Source: CALAZP01 sp964410725
Lineage (GTDB): Bacteria > Bacteroidota > Bacteroidia > Chitinophagales > Saprospiraceae
Length of the DNA: 7,837 bases
Assembly: GCA_964410725.1 (NCBI GenBank)
Contig: CAYPID010000067.1
Location: forward strand, 1 to 7,837
Direction: 5' to 3'
The stretch's first letter is position 1. Each line of letters starts with the position of its first letter. Below, piece by piece: positions 6,619 through 7,837 of the stretch. The notes beneath the pieces are model-generated. The model had not been told where the DNA came from, did not search any database, and saw nothing but the letters and a program-made list of their open reading frames with translations. The position numbers were made by a program, and so were the translations under genes.

Positions 6619-7266
6619 ATGGATGTGTTTTATGAATTGTTATCTGGGAAGAAAATCGCAGCCGTGGGCCCGAGTCCACACTTGACGAAAAGTGGTATCG
6701 GTCCTCGTATAGATTCTTATGATATTGTTTGTCGTTTCAACGAAGTCCGTCCAAAGGGACTTGAAAGTGACTATGGATCGAGAGTAGATGTTATGTTTTG
6801 GCATCTAAATAACTGTGATATGGATATGTTTAAACTATACGCCGATCTTGACCCTGATGGATTTAATTCGGCAAAGTTGTTGGTATATCCTAGACAACAC
6901 GGAGATGTAAACCGAAGAGGATGTGGGTCAAGTACACCCGAGAAAAATGTAAAACAATTGCCTGATATTCCTTTCTACCAAGTAGATACTAACAAAGTTG
7001 CCAAGTGGGAAACTGATTACTCTGATCATCTCAATGTTGGAGTGTTAGGACTATTGATGATCTTGGAAGTTCCCTTTGAAGAATTGTTTGTCTCGGGGTT
7101 TTCTTTCTATAGAACATCCCCATCTTGGCACGAGAAACACCCCACTCATGCAAACATCACGACCAAATCTCACGGTGTCGTTACTGGTATCAGGGCCTTA
7201 AGGGATAATGTGCAGGGAAAGAATGTGATTGGGGATTCTATGTTTGAGGAGATTATATTACAATGA
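6619..7266 (+). CDS. Sialyltransferase-like glycosyltransferase (GT29)
   Basis: Expected to move a CMP-activated nonulosonic-type sugar to a glycan end. The 215 residues resemble a bare GT29 catalytic core. The sialylmotif L region spans about 12-58: IAAVGPSPHLTKSGIGPRID, then YDIVCRFNE and DYGSRVDVMFW. The sialylmotif S region spans about 137-163: HLNVGVLGLLMILEV then LFVSGFSFY. Histidines follow at 171, 174 and 177 and in SHGVV (H185), one of which could serve as the catalytic base of the short C-terminal motifs. Animal GT29 enzymes have a membrane anchor and paired motif cysteines; there is no anchor here, and the motif S cysteine is absent. GGAG at 6604-6607 precedes the start by 11 bases. 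The last four bases overlap a CMP-sugar synthetase gene, which fits the donor. GC is higher than in the neighbours (31/60 over 6661-6720). Confidence 0.78.
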   Translation: MDVFYELLSGKKIAAVGPSPHLTKSGIGPRIDSYDIVCRFNEVRPKGLESDYGSRVDVMFWHLNNCDMDMFKLYADLDPDGFNSAKLLVYPRQHGDVNRRGCGSSTPEKNVKQLPDIPFYQVDTNKVAKWETDYSDHLNVGVLGLLMILEVPFEELFVSGFSFYRTSPSWHEKHPTHANITTKSHGVVTGIRALRDNVQGKNVIGDSMFEEIILQ

Positions 7267-7837
7267 ATTGTATTTTCATCACAGCACGGACAGGATCGTC
7301 TAGGTTGCCAAACAAATCTGTCATTGAAATGTGCGGTAAACCCACTATCCAATATCTAATTGATAATATGAAGAAGGTTCAAATCGCCGAAAAAATAATC
7401 TTGTGTACTACCACACTCGATGAGGATGATGTATTATGTCAAATTGCAGAACGGAATGGTATAGAATGTTTCCGTGGCAGTGTGAATGATAAGTTGACGA
7501 GGTGGTTGGGTGCTTGTAAAAAATACGGAGTGGACTTTTTTGTTAATGTTGATGGTGACGATTTATTTTTTGATAACGAACTTGCAGAAAAAGTGATCTT
7601 ACAGTACAATGAATCACAACCAGATTTTATTGATGGTCAAGGATTTATGTACAATGATGTTTATGGTATAACTTCTTCAGCCCTTGAGGAAGTTTGTAGG
7701 ATCAAGGGAGCTCGTGAAGTGGAGTATATCAAACCATACTTCCGCGAATTTAACACGCAGAAGTTTGTGAGTAAGGAAAAATGGAACAAGGGAAATGCAA
7801 GGATGACTTTGGACTATAAAGAAGACTTTGACTTCTT
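7263..7837 (+). CDS. CMP-sugar synthetase, SpsF/NeuA-type cytidylyltransferase (3' partial)
   Basis: Joins CTP to an acidic sugar (sialic acid, another nonulosonic acid, or a Kdo-like sugar) to make the CMP donor; cytoplasmic. The frame runs off the right edge after 191 complete codons. IFITARTGSSRLPNKS (4-19) is the nucleotide-binding loop of this family. IILCTTTLDEDD (45-56), FRGSVNDKLTRW (70-81), VNVDGDDLFFDNE (94-106; the aspartates bind metal) and RMTLDYKEDFDF (180-191) follow in the usual order. The LDYxEDF segment and the FRGS..D.L.R segment point to the SpsF subgroup, some of whose members are only remotely sialic-acid related, so the exact sugar is open. GAGGA at 7246-7250 lies 12 bases before the ATG, and the four-base ATGA overlap suggests coupling with the GT29-like gene. 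Confidence 0.85.
   Translation, partial: MNCIFITARTGSSRLPNKSVIEMCGKPTIQYLIDNMKKVQIAEKIILCTTTLDEDDVLCQIAERNGIECFRGSVNDKLTRWLGACKKYGVDFFVNVDGDDLFFDNELAEKVILQYNESQPDFIDGQGFMYNDVYGITSSALEEVCRIKGAREVEYIKPYFREFNTQKFVSKEKWNKGNARMTLDYKEDFDF

Noticed and set aside
1..7837. tRNA genes, CRISPR arrays, transposases or insertion-sequence ends
   Set aside because: None was seen on reading: no cloverleaf with a TTCGA-type arm, no regularly spaced repeats, no transposase motif.

Overview
The window is a dense, one-directional block of sugar-polymer genes. Eleven genes lie on the + strand: ten glycan-related genes and the 3' end of one unrelated gene. Overlaps are 4 to 8 bases and gaps 2 to 3 bases at most junctions, and nearly every start has a purine-rich Shine-Dalgarno sequence, so this is prokaryotic or phage DNA. 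No gene encodes a signal peptide, a clear membrane helix, a flippase, a polymerase or a priming transferase. A set of small soluble glycosyltransferases without export machinery fits the glycan clusters of large marine tailed phages (T4-like cyanophages and relatives) better than a bacterial capsule or O-antigen locus. A bacterial surface-glycan island cut by the window edges cannot be excluded. The host assignment is inference.

Layout: positions 3-173 are the end of an unidentified gene at about 47% GC. After a 97-base gap the AT-rich cluster begins. 271-1032 is a GT-A-type glycosyltransferase resembling the CAP59/GT69 group. 1036-1830 is an exostosin-like transferase. 1827-2423 is a small SAM methyltransferase flanked by a 25-bp direct repeat. 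2420-3412 is GDP-mannose 3,5-epimerase, the most secure call. 3415-4095 and 5879-6616 are two diverged copies of one putative glycosyltransferase family. 4088-5002 is a STELLO/DUF288-like protein starting with GTG. 5040-5882 is another putative glycosyltransferase. 6619-7266 is a minimal GT29 sialyltransferase-like protein. 7263 to the window end is a CMP-sugar synthetase of the SpsF/NeuA type, cut off by the edge.

How they may work together (inference): the epimerase would supply GDP-L-galactose or GDP-L-gulose, the cytidylyltransferase a CMP-activated acidic sugar, and the GT29-like protein would transfer the latter. The other five putative transferases would build the rest of a branched oligosaccharide, and the methyltransferase could cap or modify it. 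Several families are best known from eukaryotes (GT29, exostosin, STELLO, plant-type GME). Base composition changes from gene to gene (about 20% to 50% GC in sampled stretches), and the methyltransferase appears to have been inserted between repeats. Both suggest the cluster was assembled piecemeal by gene exchange.
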